This document shows positions 31,826 through 39,795 of a stretch of DNA of 40,360 nucleotides, piece after piece. Origin of the DNA: an uncultured Clostridium sp. (lineage in GTDB: Bacteria; Bacillota; Clostridia; Oscillospirales; Oscillospiraceae). How positions within the stretch are numbered: position 1 is the first letter of the stretch; the number at the start of each line of letters is the position of its first letter. The stretch spans positions 1 through 40,360 of the forward strand of contig CAJFVL010000009.1 in the NCBI GenBank assembly GCA_904420465.1. Direction: 5' to 3'. A model generated the notes under the pieces. It saw nothing but the letters and a program-made list of their open reading frames with translations, did not search any database and was not told the origin of the DNA. Made by a program: the position numbers and the translations under genes.

Positions 31826-34651
31826 TCAGGACAGCATCCGCTTCAAATACTGTCCGGTATAGGACCGCTCACACTGAGCAACCTCCTCCGGGGTGCCGGT
31901 GGCTACGATGGTGCCGCCGCCGTCGCCCCCCTCGGGGCCCAGGTCGATGAGGTAGTCGGCCGTTTTGATGACGTCCAGGTTGTGCTCGATGACCACCACG
32001 GTGTTGCCCCCCTCCACCAGCTTCTGCAGCACCTCGATGAGCTTGTGGACGTCGGCGCTGTGCAGGCCGGTGGTGGGCTCGTCCAGGATATAGATGGTCT
32101 TTCCGGTGGACCGCTTGCTCAGCTCGGTGGCCAGCTTGACCCGCTGGGCCTCGCCGCCGGACAGCTCGGTGGAGGGCTGGCCCAGCTTCACATAGCCCAG
32201 GCCCACCTCCTCCAGGGTTTTCAGCCGGTTGTAGATGCGGGGCAGGTTCTCGAAGAAGGGCAGGGCCTCGTCCACCGTCATCTCCAGCACCTCGTAGATG
32301 TTCTTGCCCTTGTAGTGGACCTCCAGGGTCTCCCGGTTGTACCGCCGTCCCTTGCACACCTCGCAGGGGACGTAGATGTCGGGGAGGAAGTGCATCTCGA
32401 TCTTCAGCAGGCCGTCCCCCTGGCAGGCCTCGCACCGCCCGCCCCGGGTGTTGAAGGAGAACCGCCCCGGGCCGTAGCCCCGGCTCTTGGCGTCTGGGGT
32501 GGAGGCGAACAGGTCCCGGATGTCGTTGAACAGCCCGGTGTAGGTGGCCGGGTTGGACCGGGGGGTGCGGCCGATGGGGGACTGGTCGATGTTGATGATC
32601 TTATCCAGGAACTCCTCCCCCTCGATGCGGTCGTGTTTTCCCGCCCGGGTCTTGGTGCGGTTCAGGTCGGCCCCCAGCTTTTTGAACAGGATCTCGTTGA
32701 CCAGGGAGGACTTGCCGCTGCCCGACACCCCGGTGACGCAGGTGAAGGTGCCCAACGGAATCTGGACGTCAATGTTCCGCAGGTTGTGCTCCGCCGCTCC
32801 GAACACCTTGAGATAGTTTCCGTTCCCCTTTCGGCGCTCCGTGGGGACGGGGATTTTCTTTCGCCCGGCCAGGTAGTCCCCGGTGATGGAGCCCGGGGTA
32901 TTCATCACCTCCTCCGGGGTGCCGCAGGCCACGATCTGTCCGCCGTTGACCCCCGCCCCGGGGCCCACGTCCACGATATAGTCGGCCGAGCGCATGGTGT
33001 CCTCGTCGTGCTCCACCACCAGCAGGGTGTTGCCCAGGTCCCGCAGCTCCTTCAGTGTGGCCAGCAGCTTGTCGTTATCCCGCTGGTGCAGGCCGATGGA
33101 GGGCTCGTCCAGGATATACAGCACCCCCATCAGGGAGGAGCCGATCTGGGTGGCCAGCCGGATGCGCTGGCTCTCGCCTCCGGAGAGGGTGCCCGCCTCC
33201 CGGCTCAGGGTCAGATACTGCAGGCCCACGGAGCGCAGGAAGCCCAGGCGGTTTCTGATCTCCTTCAAAATCTGGGCGGCGATCATGGTCTGGGTCTGGT
33301 TCAGCTCCAGGTGCTCCATGAAGTCCAGGGCCTCGTTGACGCTCTTGCGGCAGTAGGTGTCGATGTCCAGCCCGCCCACCGTGACGGCCAGCGACTCCTT
33401 TTTCAGCCTCCGGCCGCGGCAGGTGGGACAGGGGCACTCGCTCATGCACTCCTCCAGCTCCCGCTTCACCGCGTCGGACTGGGTCTCCCGGTAGCGGCGC
33501 TCCAGGTTGTTGACGATGCCCTCGAAGGGCTGGTACAGGGTACCCTGGCCCCGGGGCTGGTCGTAGTGGAGGGTCAGGTTCTCCCCCTTGGTGCCGTAGA
33601 GGATCACGTCCATCACCTGGGGAGACAGGTCCTTCACCGGGGTGTTCAGCTTGAACTTGTACTTCTTGGACAGGGCATCGAAGTACATGCGGGAAATGCC
33701 ATCTGACTTGATGTTGCTCCAGCCGGAGGCGGTGATGGCCCCTTCGATGATGGACAGGTTCTTGTTTGGGATGATCAGGTCGGGGTCAATCTTCATCTGG
33801 GAGCCCAGTCCCATACAGGTGGGGCAGGCGCCGAAGGGGTTGTTGAAGGAGAACATGCGGGGGGTGAGCTCCTCGATGGACACGCCGCAGTCCTCGCAGG
33901 CGTAATTCTGGGAGAAGAGGATGTCCCGGTCCTCCCCCACCACATTGATGACCACCAGTCCCCCCGCCAGGTTGGAGGCCACCTCCACGCTGTCGGTGAG
34001 GCGGCGGGTGATATCCTCCCGGATGACCAGCCGGTCTACCACGATCTCAATATTGTGCTTCTTGTTCTTCTCCAGCTTGATCTCTTCACTCAGATCGTAG
34101 GCGATGCCGTCCACCCGGCAGCGGACATAGCCGGAGCGGCGGGCGTCCTCGAAGATCTTGGCGTGCTCCCCCTTCTTCCCACGGATGACAGGGGCCATCA
34201 CCTGGATGCGGGTGGCCTCGGGGAGGGCCAGCACCTGGTCGATGATCTGGTCGATGGTCTGCTGCTTGATTTCCTTGCCGCATACGGGGCAGTGGGGGGT
34301 GCCCACCCGGGCCCACAGCAGGCGCAGGTAGTCGTAGATCTCGGTCACCGTGCCCACGGTGGACCGGGGGTTCTTGCTGGTGGTCTTTTGGTCAATGGAG
34401 ATGGCGGGAGACAGGCCGTCGATGTAGTCCACATCGGGCTTCTCCATCTGGCCCAGGAACATCCGGGCATAGGAGCTGAGGGATTCCACATAGCGGCGCT
34501 GCCCCTCGGCGTAGATGGTGTCGAAGGCCAGGGAGGACTTCCCGCTCCCGGACAGGCCGGTGAGCACCACCAGCTTGTCCCGGGGGATGGTCACGTCGAT
34601 GTTCTTCAGGTTGTTCACCCGGGCGCCTTTGACAAAAATGTGATCTAACAT
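31826..34651 (-). CDS. uvrA: Excinuclease ABC subunit A
   Basis: The 941-residue length is that expected for UvrA, the damage-recognition ATPase of nucleotide excision repair. The first ATP site is [19 protein letters not shown] and the second [16 protein letters not shown]. Signature LSGGE motifs are present in both halves ([26 protein letters not shown]), as are zinc-binding Cys pairs (CPVCG, CEDCG, CPTCRG, CEACQG, CEVCKG). ATG at 34651 follows GAGGAATATTACT. It works with UvrB, whose gene end lies at the right edge of the window about 5.4 kb away. In many Firmicutes uvrB and uvrA are adjacent, so the intervening genes separate the pair here. Confidence 0.97.
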   Translation of the reverse strand: MLDHIFVKGARVNNLKNIDVTIPRDKLVVLTGLSGSGKSSLAFDTIYAEGQRRYVESLSSYARMFLGQMEKPDVDYIDGLSPAISIDQKTTSKNPRSTVGTVTEIYDYLRLLWARVGTPHCPVCGKEIKQQTIDQIIDQVLALPEATRIQVMAPVIRGKKGEHAKIFEDARRSGYVRCRVDGIAYDLSEEIKLEKNKKHNIEIVVDRLVIREDITRRLTDSVEVASNLAGGLVVINVVGEDRDILFSQNYACEDCGVSIEELTPRMFSFNNPFGACPTCMGLGSQMKIDPDLIIPNKNLSIIEGAITASGWSNIKSDGISRMYFDALSKKYKFKLNTPVKDLSPQVMDVILYGTKGENLTLHYDQPRGQGTLYQPFEGIVNNLERRYRETQSDAVKRELEECMSECPCPTCRGRRLKKESLAVTVGGLDIDTYCRKSVNEALDFMEHLELNQTQTMIAAQILKEIRNRLGFLRSVGLQYLTLSREAGTLSGGESQRIRLATQIGSSLMGVLYILDEPSIGLHQRDNDKLLATLKELRDLGNTLLVVEHDEDTMRSADYIVDVGPGAGVNGGQIVACGTPEEVMNTPGSITGDYLAGRKKIPVPTERRKGNGNYLKVFGAAEHNLRNIDVQIPLGTFTCVTGVSGSGKSSLVNEILFKKLGADLNRTKTRAGKHDRIEGEEFLDKIINIDQSPIGRTPRSNPATYTGLFNDIRDLFASTPDAKSRGYGPGRFSFNTRGGRCEACQGDGLLKIEMHFLPDIYVPCEVCKGRRYNRETLEVHYKGKNIYEVLEMTVDEALPFFENLPRIYNRLKTLEEVGLGYVKLGQPSTELSGGEAQRVKLATELSKRSTGKTIYILDEPTTGLHSADVHKLIEVLQKLVEGGNTVVVIEHNLDVIKTADYLIDLGPEGGDGGGTIVATGTPEEVAQCERSYTGQYLKRMLS

Positions 34652-34690
34652 AGTAATATTCCTCGATTAAATTCCGATTAGTATTGAAAT

Positions 34691-35164
34691 TCAGCCCATA
34701 TCCTCCGGCCGGGCGGGCCGTTCCCAGTCCCGGGGCGGCCGGACATACCGCAGGAAATCGGGGCGCACCGCCCCGTATTTCCGGTAGTTTTCCCGCCCCT
34801 GGCAGAGGGTCATGCCGTGGTTCTCGTCGCTGGGGGCGTCCTCCCCCGGGTCGAACAGGTCGTTCTCCCAGAAGCACACCGGGCAGATGTAGGCCAGGGC
34901 CTCCTCCTTTGGAACAGGAAAGGTGAGATACCCGCAGCAGGGGCAGGGGTACTTCCCCGCGGGCTCGCCGGGCTCCGGCTCGGACTCCGGCAGAGACTCC
35001 CCCTCCTCCACGGGGACAGCCGGCCCGTCCGCCCCGCCGATCACAAGGCTGGCGTTGGCGGCCTGGGGCAGGCAGCGGAACTTCTCCCGCCTCGCGGCGC
35101 GGACGGCCCCCGTTCCCTCCGGCTGGCCGCACAGGGATTTCACAAATTCAGGTCTGCTGGCCAT
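34691..35164 (-). CDS. CPCC-family cysteine-rich protein
   Basis: The 157-residue protein has an N-terminal acidic, poorly ordered half. A CPCC domain follows: KYPCPCCGYLTF, then YICPVCFWENDLFD and ENHGMTLCQGRENYRKYGA. The two CxxC pairs suggest zinc binding. The domain is common as a single small protein in bacteria and has no settled function. The start at 35164 (MASRPEFVK) is chosen because an AGGAGG-like site lies eight bases upstream and the longer frame runs into the neighbouring gene. It is just upstream of uvrA in the same unit. Confidence 0.75.
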   Translation of the reverse strand: MASRPEFVKSLCGQPEGTGAVRAARREKFRCLPQAANASLVIGGADGPAVPVEEGESLPESEPEPGEPAGKYPCPCCGYLTFPVPKEEALAYICPVCFWENDLFDPGEDAPSDENHGMTLCQGRENYRKYGAVRPDFLRYVRPPRDWERPARPEDMG

Positions 35165-35181
35165 CGCGCGCCGCCTCCTCT

Positions 35182-35970
35182 TTACACTGTTACAGTGAGC
35201 GCCTGCCAGTACAGGAACAGGCATCCCCCGGCCAGCACCAGCCACTCGATGCGCTCCATGGCGATGTACCAGTCAGAAGGCTCGGCGTCCTCGATGTTCC
35301 GCACATGGCCCAGCAGACTCAGCCGGAAGAAAAAGCCCGGAAAGCAGATCTGAAACACGTTGAGCAGGGCCAGCAGAGTAATAAGCAGGTAGAGGAGGAT
35401 GCTCCCCCGGTGGACCAGCTCCGGGTCCAGCGCCACCCGGGCCAGGGCGGTCAGGCTGGGCTCGTGCTGCTCCTCCGGGCTGATCTCCCGGCCGTCCACG
35501 AACAGGACTGTGTCCGATCCCGAGGAGACGGAGAAACGGACTTCCATCCAGGGCTCGCCGTTCTCCTGATACAGCATCCCGAATGAGTCCCCCAGATAGC
35601 CGCCCCGGAACAGCACCCGGTCCCCCTGGGTGATCTCCAGGCCGGTCATGGAGGAACCAAAGCCCTCCGGCGCGGCGGCGGGGTCCTCCGTGACCTGCCA
35701 GGGGCCGTAGGCGTACGCCCCCCACTGGTAGGACACCTCCCCCTCGGGAGAGACGGTGAACCGGGCCGCCTCCCCGTCCACGGTCCCCTCGTAAGCTGAA
35801 AGGCCGCCCTCTGTCCCCGGGAACAGCAGGGAGCCGCCGTATTCCAGGCCGGACCGGTTGACGGCAAACAGGGTGGCGCAGAAAAAGGCCAGCATCTCCA
35901 GGACCATCACAACCAGCAGAATCCGCCGGTACCAGGACATTGCAGCCCACTTTGCTTTGACCGCGGTCAT
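35182..35970 (-). CDS. Membrane protein with extracytoplasmic domain, unknown
   Basis: The 262-residue protein has a first span (RRILLVVMVLEMLAFFCATL), then about 140 residues outside with Gly/aromatic-rich, beta-like sequence (VSYQWGAYAYGPWQV, RVLFRGGYLGDSFGMLY, TVLFVDGREIS). Two or three spans follow near the end (ILLYLLITLLALLNVFQICF, WLVLAGGCLFLYWQAL). The ATG at 35970 overlaps the stop of the EamA gene (ATGA), showing translational coupling. No family recognised. It could be a sensor or a surface-anchoring protein. Confidence 0.65.
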   Translation of the reverse strand: MTAVKAKWAAMSWYRRILLVVMVLEMLAFFCATLFAVNRSGLEYGGSLLFPGTEGGLSAYEGTVDGEAARFTVSPEGEVSYQWGAYAYGPWQVTEDPAAAPEGFGSSMTGLEITQGDRVLFRGGYLGDSFGMLYQENGEPWMEVRFSVSSGSDTVLFVDGREISPEEQHEPSLTALARVALDPELVHRGSILLYLLITLLALLNVFQICFPGFFFRLSLLGHVRNIEDAEPSDWYIAMERIEWLVLAGGCLFLYWQALTVTV

Positions 35971-36875
35971 GGCCCCGCCTCCTCTCTCGCCGGGGCCCGC
36001 TCCCGCAGCAGGAGCACCGCCCCCAGAATACACAGGATGCCCGTCCCCAGGGTGGGGCTCATGGGCTCACGGAACACCAGCACCCCCACCAGGGCGGCCA
36101 CCACCGGCTCCACCGCGGCCAGGATAGCGGCCCGGCCGCTCTCCACCCGGGCCAGCCCCGCCGTATACAGCAGGTAGGGCAGGGCGGTGGACATCACCAC
36201 CAGCCCCAGGGCGGCGGGGAGGGTCCCACCGGCCTGAAGGGCCGCCCCCAGCTCCTCCGGATTCAGAAAGACCAGGGACCCCGCCCCGGCAAAGACAAAG
36301 GTGTAGAGGGTAACGGTGTAGGGACTGTAGCGGGCCAGAGCGTACCGGCCGAAGATGGAGTACAGGGCGTAAAAGAATCCGGAGCCCAGCCCCAGGAGGA
36401 AGCCCTGGAGGGTGACCTGGGCCCCGCCCCCCAGCACCCCGGTGACCAGCACGCAGCCCCCGAAAGTGAGGGCCAGGGCAGCCAGCTTCCGCCGGGTGAG
36501 CCTCTCCCGCCACAGCAGGGCGGAGAGCACCACCACAAAGGCGGGGGAGGTGTAGAGCAGAATGGCCGCCACCCCCAGGGAGCACTGCTCCTGACAGCTG
36601 AAGTAGCACCAGGTAAACAGGACCACGCTCACCACCCCGGTGCCGAAGAACCAGCCCAGGTGCCGGGGGGACACCCGGAAGGCCCGCCGGTCCCACACCA
36701 GCAGCACCAGGGCCAGCACCGCCAGTCCCCCCAGGTTGCGCACCAGCACGATGCTCCGGGGGGACAGCCCCGCCCCCATCAGGGTGCGGTTGAACAGGCC
36801 GATGAGCCCCCACAGGGAGGCCCCCGCCAGCACCAGGGCGCTCCCCTGGGACGCGCACGCTCTCTCCCGCCCCAC
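35967..36875 (-). CDS. EamA/DMT-family exporter
   Basis: The 302-residue protein has ten hydrophobic spans in two EamA repeats: ALVLAGASLWGLIGLFNRTL opens the first, GFLLGLGSGFFYALYSIFGR the second, and AAVEPVVAALVGVLVFREP gives the usual C-terminal motif. Relatives export amino acids or metabolites. The start is GTG at 36875, with GGAGGG of the ybaK stop region acting as ribosome-binding site. It is coupled to the following membrane protein by a four-base overlap. Confidence 0.88.
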   Translation of the reverse strand: MGRERACASQGSALVLAGASLWGLIGLFNRTLMGAGLSPRSIVLVRNLGGLAVLALVLLVWDRRAFRVSPRHLGWFFGTGVVSVVLFTWCYFSCQEQCSLGVAAILLYTSPAFVVVLSALLWRERLTRRKLAALALTFGGCVLVTGVLGGGAQVTLQGFLLGLGSGFFYALYSIFGRYALARYSPYTVTLYTFVFAGAGSLVFLNPEELGAALQAGGTLPAALGLVVMSTALPYLLYTAGLARVESGRAAILAAVEPVVAALVGVLVFREPMSPTLGTGILCILGAVLLLRERAPAREEAGP

Positions 36876-36879
36876 TGCC

Positions 36880-37371
36880 TCAGCCCTCCACGGTGAGGTC
36901 GGCGGTGGACGCCCCCACCAGCTCCATCAGGTCGGCAGGGGACAGCTCCACCTGATAGCCAATCTTCCCCGCCGACACCATGATGGTGTCCAGAATCTCC
37001 GCCGTCTCATGAAAAACGGTGGGGTACTGCTTCTTCATCCCCACCGGGGAGCAGCCCCCGTGGACGTAGCCGGTGAGGGGGAGGAGTTCCTTCTGGTGGA
37101 GCATGGCGATGGACTTCTCCCCCACCGCTTTGGCCGCCTTTTTCAGGTCCAGGGTGTCTCCCACCGGGATGTCAAAGACATACAGCCCGCCGGAGGCCCC
37201 CCGGGCCACCAGGGTCTTGAACACCGCCTCCGGATCCTGGCCCAGGGAGCGGGCCACCGTCACCCCGTCCACCGCCCCGTTCTCGTGGTCATAGGTGTGG
37301 GGGGTGTAGGGGATGCCCCGCTGGTCCAGAATCCGCATCACGTTGGTTTTCTCTTCCTTCTGCTTGGCCAT
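36880..37371 (-). CDS. ybaK: Cys-tRNA(Pro)/prolyl-tRNA deacylase
   Basis: The 163-residue protein matches YbaK/EbsC editing deacylases, which hydrolyse cysteine or alanine mischarged on tRNA(Pro). Typical segments are GIPYTPHTYDHE, DPEAVFKTLVARGASGGLYV (with the catalytic Lys in FKTLV), LDLKKAAKAVGEKSI and GYVHGGCSPVGMKKQYPTVF. It starts on the last base of the upstream stop (TGATG overlap), so it is translationally coupled to that gene. The genomic setting gives no further hint. Confidence 0.93.
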   Translation of the reverse strand: MAKQKEEKTNVMRILDQRGIPYTPHTYDHENGAVDGVTVARSLGQDPEAVFKTLVARGASGGLYVFDIPVGDTLDLKKAAKAVGEKSIAMLHQKELLPLTGYVHGGCSPVGMKKQYPTVFHETAEILDTIMVSAGKIGYQVELSPADLMELVGASTADLTVEG

Positions 37372-37814
37372 CAGTCCGGGTCCCTCTCCTCTCTCAAAAC
37401 AGCCGTCCAGGCCGACATCCGCCTGCCGTGCTTCATGGACACCCCGGCGTTGTAATACCGGCCTCCGCCCTGAAGGGTGAGCACCTCGCAGCCCGAGTAC
37501 ACCCGGTCCGGGGAGACATAGCGGGACAGGATGCTCTCCCCGGCAAACTCAAAGGTGCCCTCCAGCACCCCCAGGACCGGGTTGACAGACCGCCAGGCCA
37601 GGGTGCAGGGGCGGTCCGTCTCCCGGATGACATAGTCGTTGGTGAAGCGCACCGGCTCGGGGCCGGCTACCTCCATCCGGCCCGTCAGGCGGCGCTCCGG
37701 GCCGTCCAGGACCAACTCAGACCACCCGTTCAGAGGGAAGGCCCGGCCCGCGTCGTCGTAATAGGTGCCCTCCGCCCTCCAGCGCCCGGGGCGGAGCAGA
37801 TAGGTGTGTTCCAT
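37371..37814 (-). CDS. Conserved-looking hypothetical protein
   Basis: The 147-residue protein starts MEHTYLLRPGRWRAEGTYYD and is predicted to be mostly beta-strand, with alternating hydrophobics (ELVLDGPERRLTGRMEVAG, FTNDYVIRE, LEGTFEFAGESILSRYVS, VYSGCEVLTLQGGGRYYNAG). It resembles a lipocalin-like or beta-barrel enzyme fold, but I cannot name the family. GGAGGAGG lies nine to ten bases before the ATG, inside the end of the RAYT gene. The stop overlaps the ybaK start by one base. Confidence 0.65.
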   Translation of the reverse strand: MEHTYLLRPGRWRAEGTYYDDAGRAFPLNGWSELVLDGPERRLTGRMEVAGPEPVRFTNDYVIRETDRPCTLAWRSVNPVLGVLEGTFEFAGESILSRYVSPDRVYSGCEVLTLQGGGRYYNAGVSMKHGRRMSAWTAVLREERDPD

Positions 37815-37815
37815 T

Positions 37816-38334
37816 TCAGCGCCCCTCCTCCGGGCAGTAATAGCGGTCCTCCCGCCATTTGGCGGGGTTGGTCTCGATGTAATCCCAAATACGCAGATAG
37901 TCGGCGTCGTTGCGGACCACATGGTCATGGTAGCCCTTTTGCCATACATCCATGTGGGCCAGTTTGGACACGGCCCGTTTCATTTGCCCCACAATAGTAG
38001 ACAGCCCTTTTGTAGGGGCGGATATCATCCGCCCGTTTTGCTCCCCCAGCGTTAACAGGATATGGACATGGTTTGGCATGATCACATATTGATCCAGGGT
38101 CACATTGGCATACCGGCGCGGCATCTCCAAAATGGCATTTTCCACGATCAGGCCCAGGTCAGATAATTGGATTGGACGCGGGCGGATGATATCCGCCCCT
38201 ACGCCCGTGTCAGGAACGTCCTCCACCCAAAACAAGGGCACCCGGTCCTTGGTGCAGATGGTGACAAAATAGCACCCCGGTTGTCCATAATCATACCCCC
38301 GCAGGCGGTTAGGCTTTCGCACGGGCCGCTCCAT
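37816..38334 (-). CDS. RAYT: REP-associated tyrosine (Y1) transposase
   Basis: The 172-residue protein opens with MERPVRKPNRLRGYDYGQPG, then CYFVTICTKDR. The HUH metal motif is NHVH (residues 88-91, in VIMPNHVHILL) and the catalytic Tyr152 is in IWDYIETNPAKW. RAYTs nick and join single-stranded DNA at REP palindromes and are usually single-copy, apparently domesticated genes. Two exact inverted copies of a 24-base palindrome lie inside this gene and encode residues about 45-52 and 100-108, away from the catalytic motifs. A third, variant copy is at 39718. The ATG is two bases after the XRE gene stop, so both are probably made from one mRNA. Confidence 0.92.
   Translation of the reverse strand: MERPVRKPNRLRGYDYGQPGCYFVTICTKDRVPLFWVEDVPDTGVGADIIRPRPIQLSDLGLIVENAILEMPRRYANVTLDQYVIMPNHVHILLTLGEQNGRMISAPTKGLSTIVGQMKRAVSKLAHMDVWQKGYHDHVVRNDADYLRIWDYIETNPAKWREDRYYCPEEGR
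38012..38035 (+). repeat. REP-like palindrome, copy A (inside RAYT gene)
   Basis: This is a 24-base unit of the form GTAGGGGCG, nine-base core GATATCATC, then CGCCCG. The arms GGGCGGAT and ATCCGCCC pair around a 3-base loop. It is the exact reverse complement of copy B at 38179-38202 and reads in frame in the RAYT protein as NGRMISAPT. Confidence 0.9.
38179..38202 (-). repeat. REP-like palindrome, copy B (inside RAYT gene)
   Basis: Identical to copy A but inverted relative to it, 143 bases away. On the plus strand it reads CGGGCG, core GATGATATC, then CGCCCCTAC. It encodes GVGADIIRP in the RAYT protein. Confidence 0.9.
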
Positions 38335-38335
38335 G

Positions 38336-38566
38336 TCAGGGGTTGACCTCACGGTTGTCCGTGCGGCCCAGCAGGTAATCCGCGGAGACATGGAAATAAT
38401 CTGCCAAAAAATTCAACATGGAAGCAGAAATATTGACCTTTCCATATTCGACTTTTTGGTAGTGGCTGGTAGTACACCCCATCTGTCCTGCCATATCCTT
38501 CTGCGTCAAGCCCGCCTCTTCACGCAGGTCTTTGAGCCGCTCTCCCAATATTTTCAGCAATTCCAT
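38336..38566 (-). CDS. XRE-family helix-turn-helix regulator
   Basis: The 76-residue protein is almost entirely a Cro/CI helix-turn-helix: LGERLKDLREEAGLTQKDMA, then GCTTSHYQKVEYGKVNIS, then FLADYFHVSADYLLGRTDN, which is the usual C-terminal segment. It is transcribed divergently from a small protein gene across a gap that contains a consensus promoter and two direct repeats, its probable operators. It is immediately upstream of the RAYT gene on the same strand, so it may control RAYT expression. No partner toxin gene is evident. Confidence 0.9.
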   Translation of the reverse strand: MELLKILGERLKDLREEAGLTQKDMAGQMGCTTSHYQKVEYGKVNISASMLNFLADYFHVSADYLLGRTDNREVNP

Positions 38567-38576
38567 AGCACACCTC

Positions 38577-38605
38577 TTGACACATCATTTAATTGCGCAT
38601 ATAAT
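38577..38605 (+). promoter_or_regulatory. Perfect-consensus sigma-A promoter
   Basis: TTGACA (38577-38582) and TATAAT (38600-38605) match consensus at all twelve positions with the ideal 17-base spacer. It drives the small plus-strand gene at 38649. Such a strong promoter normally needs a repressor, and the XRE gene starts 11 bases away. Confidence 0.85.
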
Positions 38606-38633
38606 CATTGCATAACATCATTATATTGCGTAT
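38582..38633. promoter_or_regulatory. Two direct repeats, probable XRE operators
   Basis: ACATCATTTAATTGCGCAT (38582-38600) and ACATCATTATATTGCGTAT (38615-38633) agree at 16 of 19 positions and are 33 bases apart, about three helical turns. The first covers the spacer of the consensus promoter. Binding there would block the plus-strand gene. A minus-strand TATAAT-like box for the XRE gene lies in the second. Confidence 0.65.
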
Positions 38634-38648
38634 CCGGAGGTTCTGGCG

Positions 38649-38897
38649 ATGAATCAATTTTATGAATGGCTCTATGACCACTACGCGGAGCCCAGGTATG
38701 ACGACAGCCGATTTCCCGCCGCCTATCAGGAGCAGAAGCGCAAGTGGAACGAACTGTCCCAAACGCTCTCCGACCACGAGCGAATTCTTATCCTGGATTT
38801 TCTCAGCAGTGTGCGCCTGCACTGGGGCACCCAGGCCCTCGCCTACGGGGTCCACATCGGACTGCTTCTGGGTTCAGAGCTGCCCGGGGAGATATAA
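38649..38897 (+). CDS. Small protein, DUF6809-like, unknown function
   Basis: This is an 82-residue helical protein, MNQFYEWLYDHYAEPRYDDS at the start. LSDHERILILDFLSSVRLHW and the hydrophobic end YGVHIGLLLGSELPGE follow. The layout resembles small DUF6809-type proteins common in Clostridia (a start with a short Leu/Tyr helix, a long charged helix, and an end in GxxLGxxL). GGAGG lies ten bases before the ATG. It is divergent to the XRE gene and has a perfect promoter, so its expression is probably controlled by the XRE protein. Function unknown. Confidence 0.7.
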   Translation: MNQFYEWLYDHYAEPRYDDSRFPAAYQEQKRKWNELSQTLSDHERILILDFLSSVRLHWGTQALAYGVHIGLLLGSELPGEI

Positions 38898-39010
38898 GCG
38901 CATCAGGCGTGGCTGCCCGCCTACCGCCCACGGTGTATGTTCGGAAACTTAGGCGCATGTTATCCTGCAGAAGTGAGAGATTCATCAACTGAGTAGAACG
39001 GCAGTGATGT

Positions 39011-39120
39011 CGTCGTCGCAAAGTCCATTTCACTCCGAACACCCTGGCGGGTATCCGTCGCTCCATTCCCTTGCTCCTCCTCTCCAAACCATGACCACTT
39101 CGTTGGGTCATGGTTTGGGG
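39011..39120 (-). ncRNA. Structured repeat element, copy 1
   Basis: On the minus strand it has a 13-pair hairpin (39118-39106 with 39096-39084, 9-base loop). A purine-rich linker with GGAGGAGCAAGGGA follows, then a nine-pair hairpin (39057-39049 with 39044-39036) and the tail GGACTTTGCGACGACG. The second hairpin has two G-U pairs when read on the minus strand that become A-C mismatches on the plus strand, so the RNA would be minus-strand. Copy 2 has the same plan. No promoter was located. It may be an RNA or a DNA repeat with dyads. Confidence 0.55.
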
Positions 39121-39415
39121 GCGGCCTTTGGCCGCCTTTCAAATAGACTCCATTCAAGAGGGCACCGCGCCGGCCGCAAGTGCCGGGGCACCCCTTCTAC
39201 ACTCCCGTAAACTAGGGGGTCCGGGGGAGTGGCGAGCGAAAGCCCGAGGCCGCAGGCCGAGGACTTTCCATCGAGCCATTCTCCCGGCGATTTTTTGGTT
39301 CCTTTTGCATCGCTGCAAAAGGAACTCGCCGCCGCAGCGGCGAAACCTCTGTTTCGTTTTTTTAGGGGATGTTCCGCCTGCGGGCGGGCTACTTTCCAAA
39401 GAAGGAAAGTAACCG
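39121..39415. other. Hairpin-rich spacer between the two structured copies
   Basis: No gene is supported. Perfect stems include TTCCTTTTGCA (39299-39309) with TGCAAAAGGAA (39314-39324), a CGCCGC/GCGGCG hairpin near 39326-39342, and ACTTTCC/GGAAAGT near 39391-39410. Together with copies 1 and 2 it may form one composite repeat of about 520 bases. The minus-strand open frame through it is low-complexity and unlikely to be translated. Confidence 0.5.
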
Positions 39416-39527
39416 CGTCGTCGCAAAGTCCGCTTTGTTCGGGACACCCAGGTTTGGGTATCCCTCACGCCGCTCCCTTGCTCCTCCTTTCCAACCATGA
39501 ACCGCTCCGCTGGGTTCATGGTTGGGG
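39416..39527 (-). ncRNA. Structured repeat element, copy 2
   Basis: It has the same order as copy 1, 405 bases away: a 13-pair hairpin (39525-39513 with 39503-39491, again a 9-base loop), the purine linker with GGAGGAGCAAGGGA, a nine-pair hairpin (39464-39456 with 39449-39441) and the tail GGACTTTGCGACGACG. Stem sequences differ from copy 1 on both arms in matching fashion. This is what selection on folding would give. Confidence 0.55.
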
Positions 39528-39795
39528 GCCAATAGCGAGCCTGCGGGCCCGGACCCAGGAGAGTTGCGCTGTTTCGTCGTCAATCCCGTCCGGCGCGGTG
39601 CCATCAGGAAGGGTGTCTAACCGTTATCGCTACCGCTCTGCTCAATAGACGGGACAGATACTTCTATAAGATGATCTGCGTCTAAGTGGTGCAACATACA
39701 TCGTGGGCAGTGGTCGGCGGGCGCACACTGTGCGCCCCTACGGAGAAAACGCGGGGCATGGACCCGCCCTGTGCGGGCAGAAAGAGGCGGCCCGG
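39528..39795. other. Intergenic, REP copy C only
   Basis: No gene is supported here. The stretch contains REP-like copy C and GC-rich short inverted repeats (for example CCCGCCCTGTGCGGG at 39763-39777). Short minus-strand open frames have no ribosome-binding site. Confidence 0.4.
39718..39741 (-). repeat. REP-like palindrome, variant copy C
   Basis: On the plus strand it reads CGGGCG, core CACACTGTG, then CGCCCCTAC: the same 24-base length and flanks as copy B with a different core. In both cores the outer three bases pair with each other (GAT/ATC, CAC/GTG), so the change keeps the hairpin. It lies in non-coding DNA 55 bases before the displaced uvrB end. Confidence 0.85.

Noticed and set aside
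31670-33706. Plus-strand open frame of 678 codons opposite uvrA
   Set aside because: It is antisense to uvrA, whose Walker A, signature and zinc motifs are complete. The plus frame is Val/Leu/Gln/His-rich without a family.
38336-38897. Toxin-antitoxin pair (XRE plus small protein)
   Set aside because: The genes are divergent rather than in one operon, and the small protein has no toxin motif. It is kept only as a regulator-target idea.
39154-39519. Minus-strand open frame through the repeat region as a protein gene
   Set aside because: It runs through hairpins whose arms force the peptide sequence, lacks a ribosome-binding site suited to its start, and its composition is Arg/Gly/Pro-rich. 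The two structured copies are read in different frames.
39003-39530. CRISPR array
   Set aside because: Only two diverged copies 405 bases apart, with no unique spacers of regular length and no cas genes nearby.
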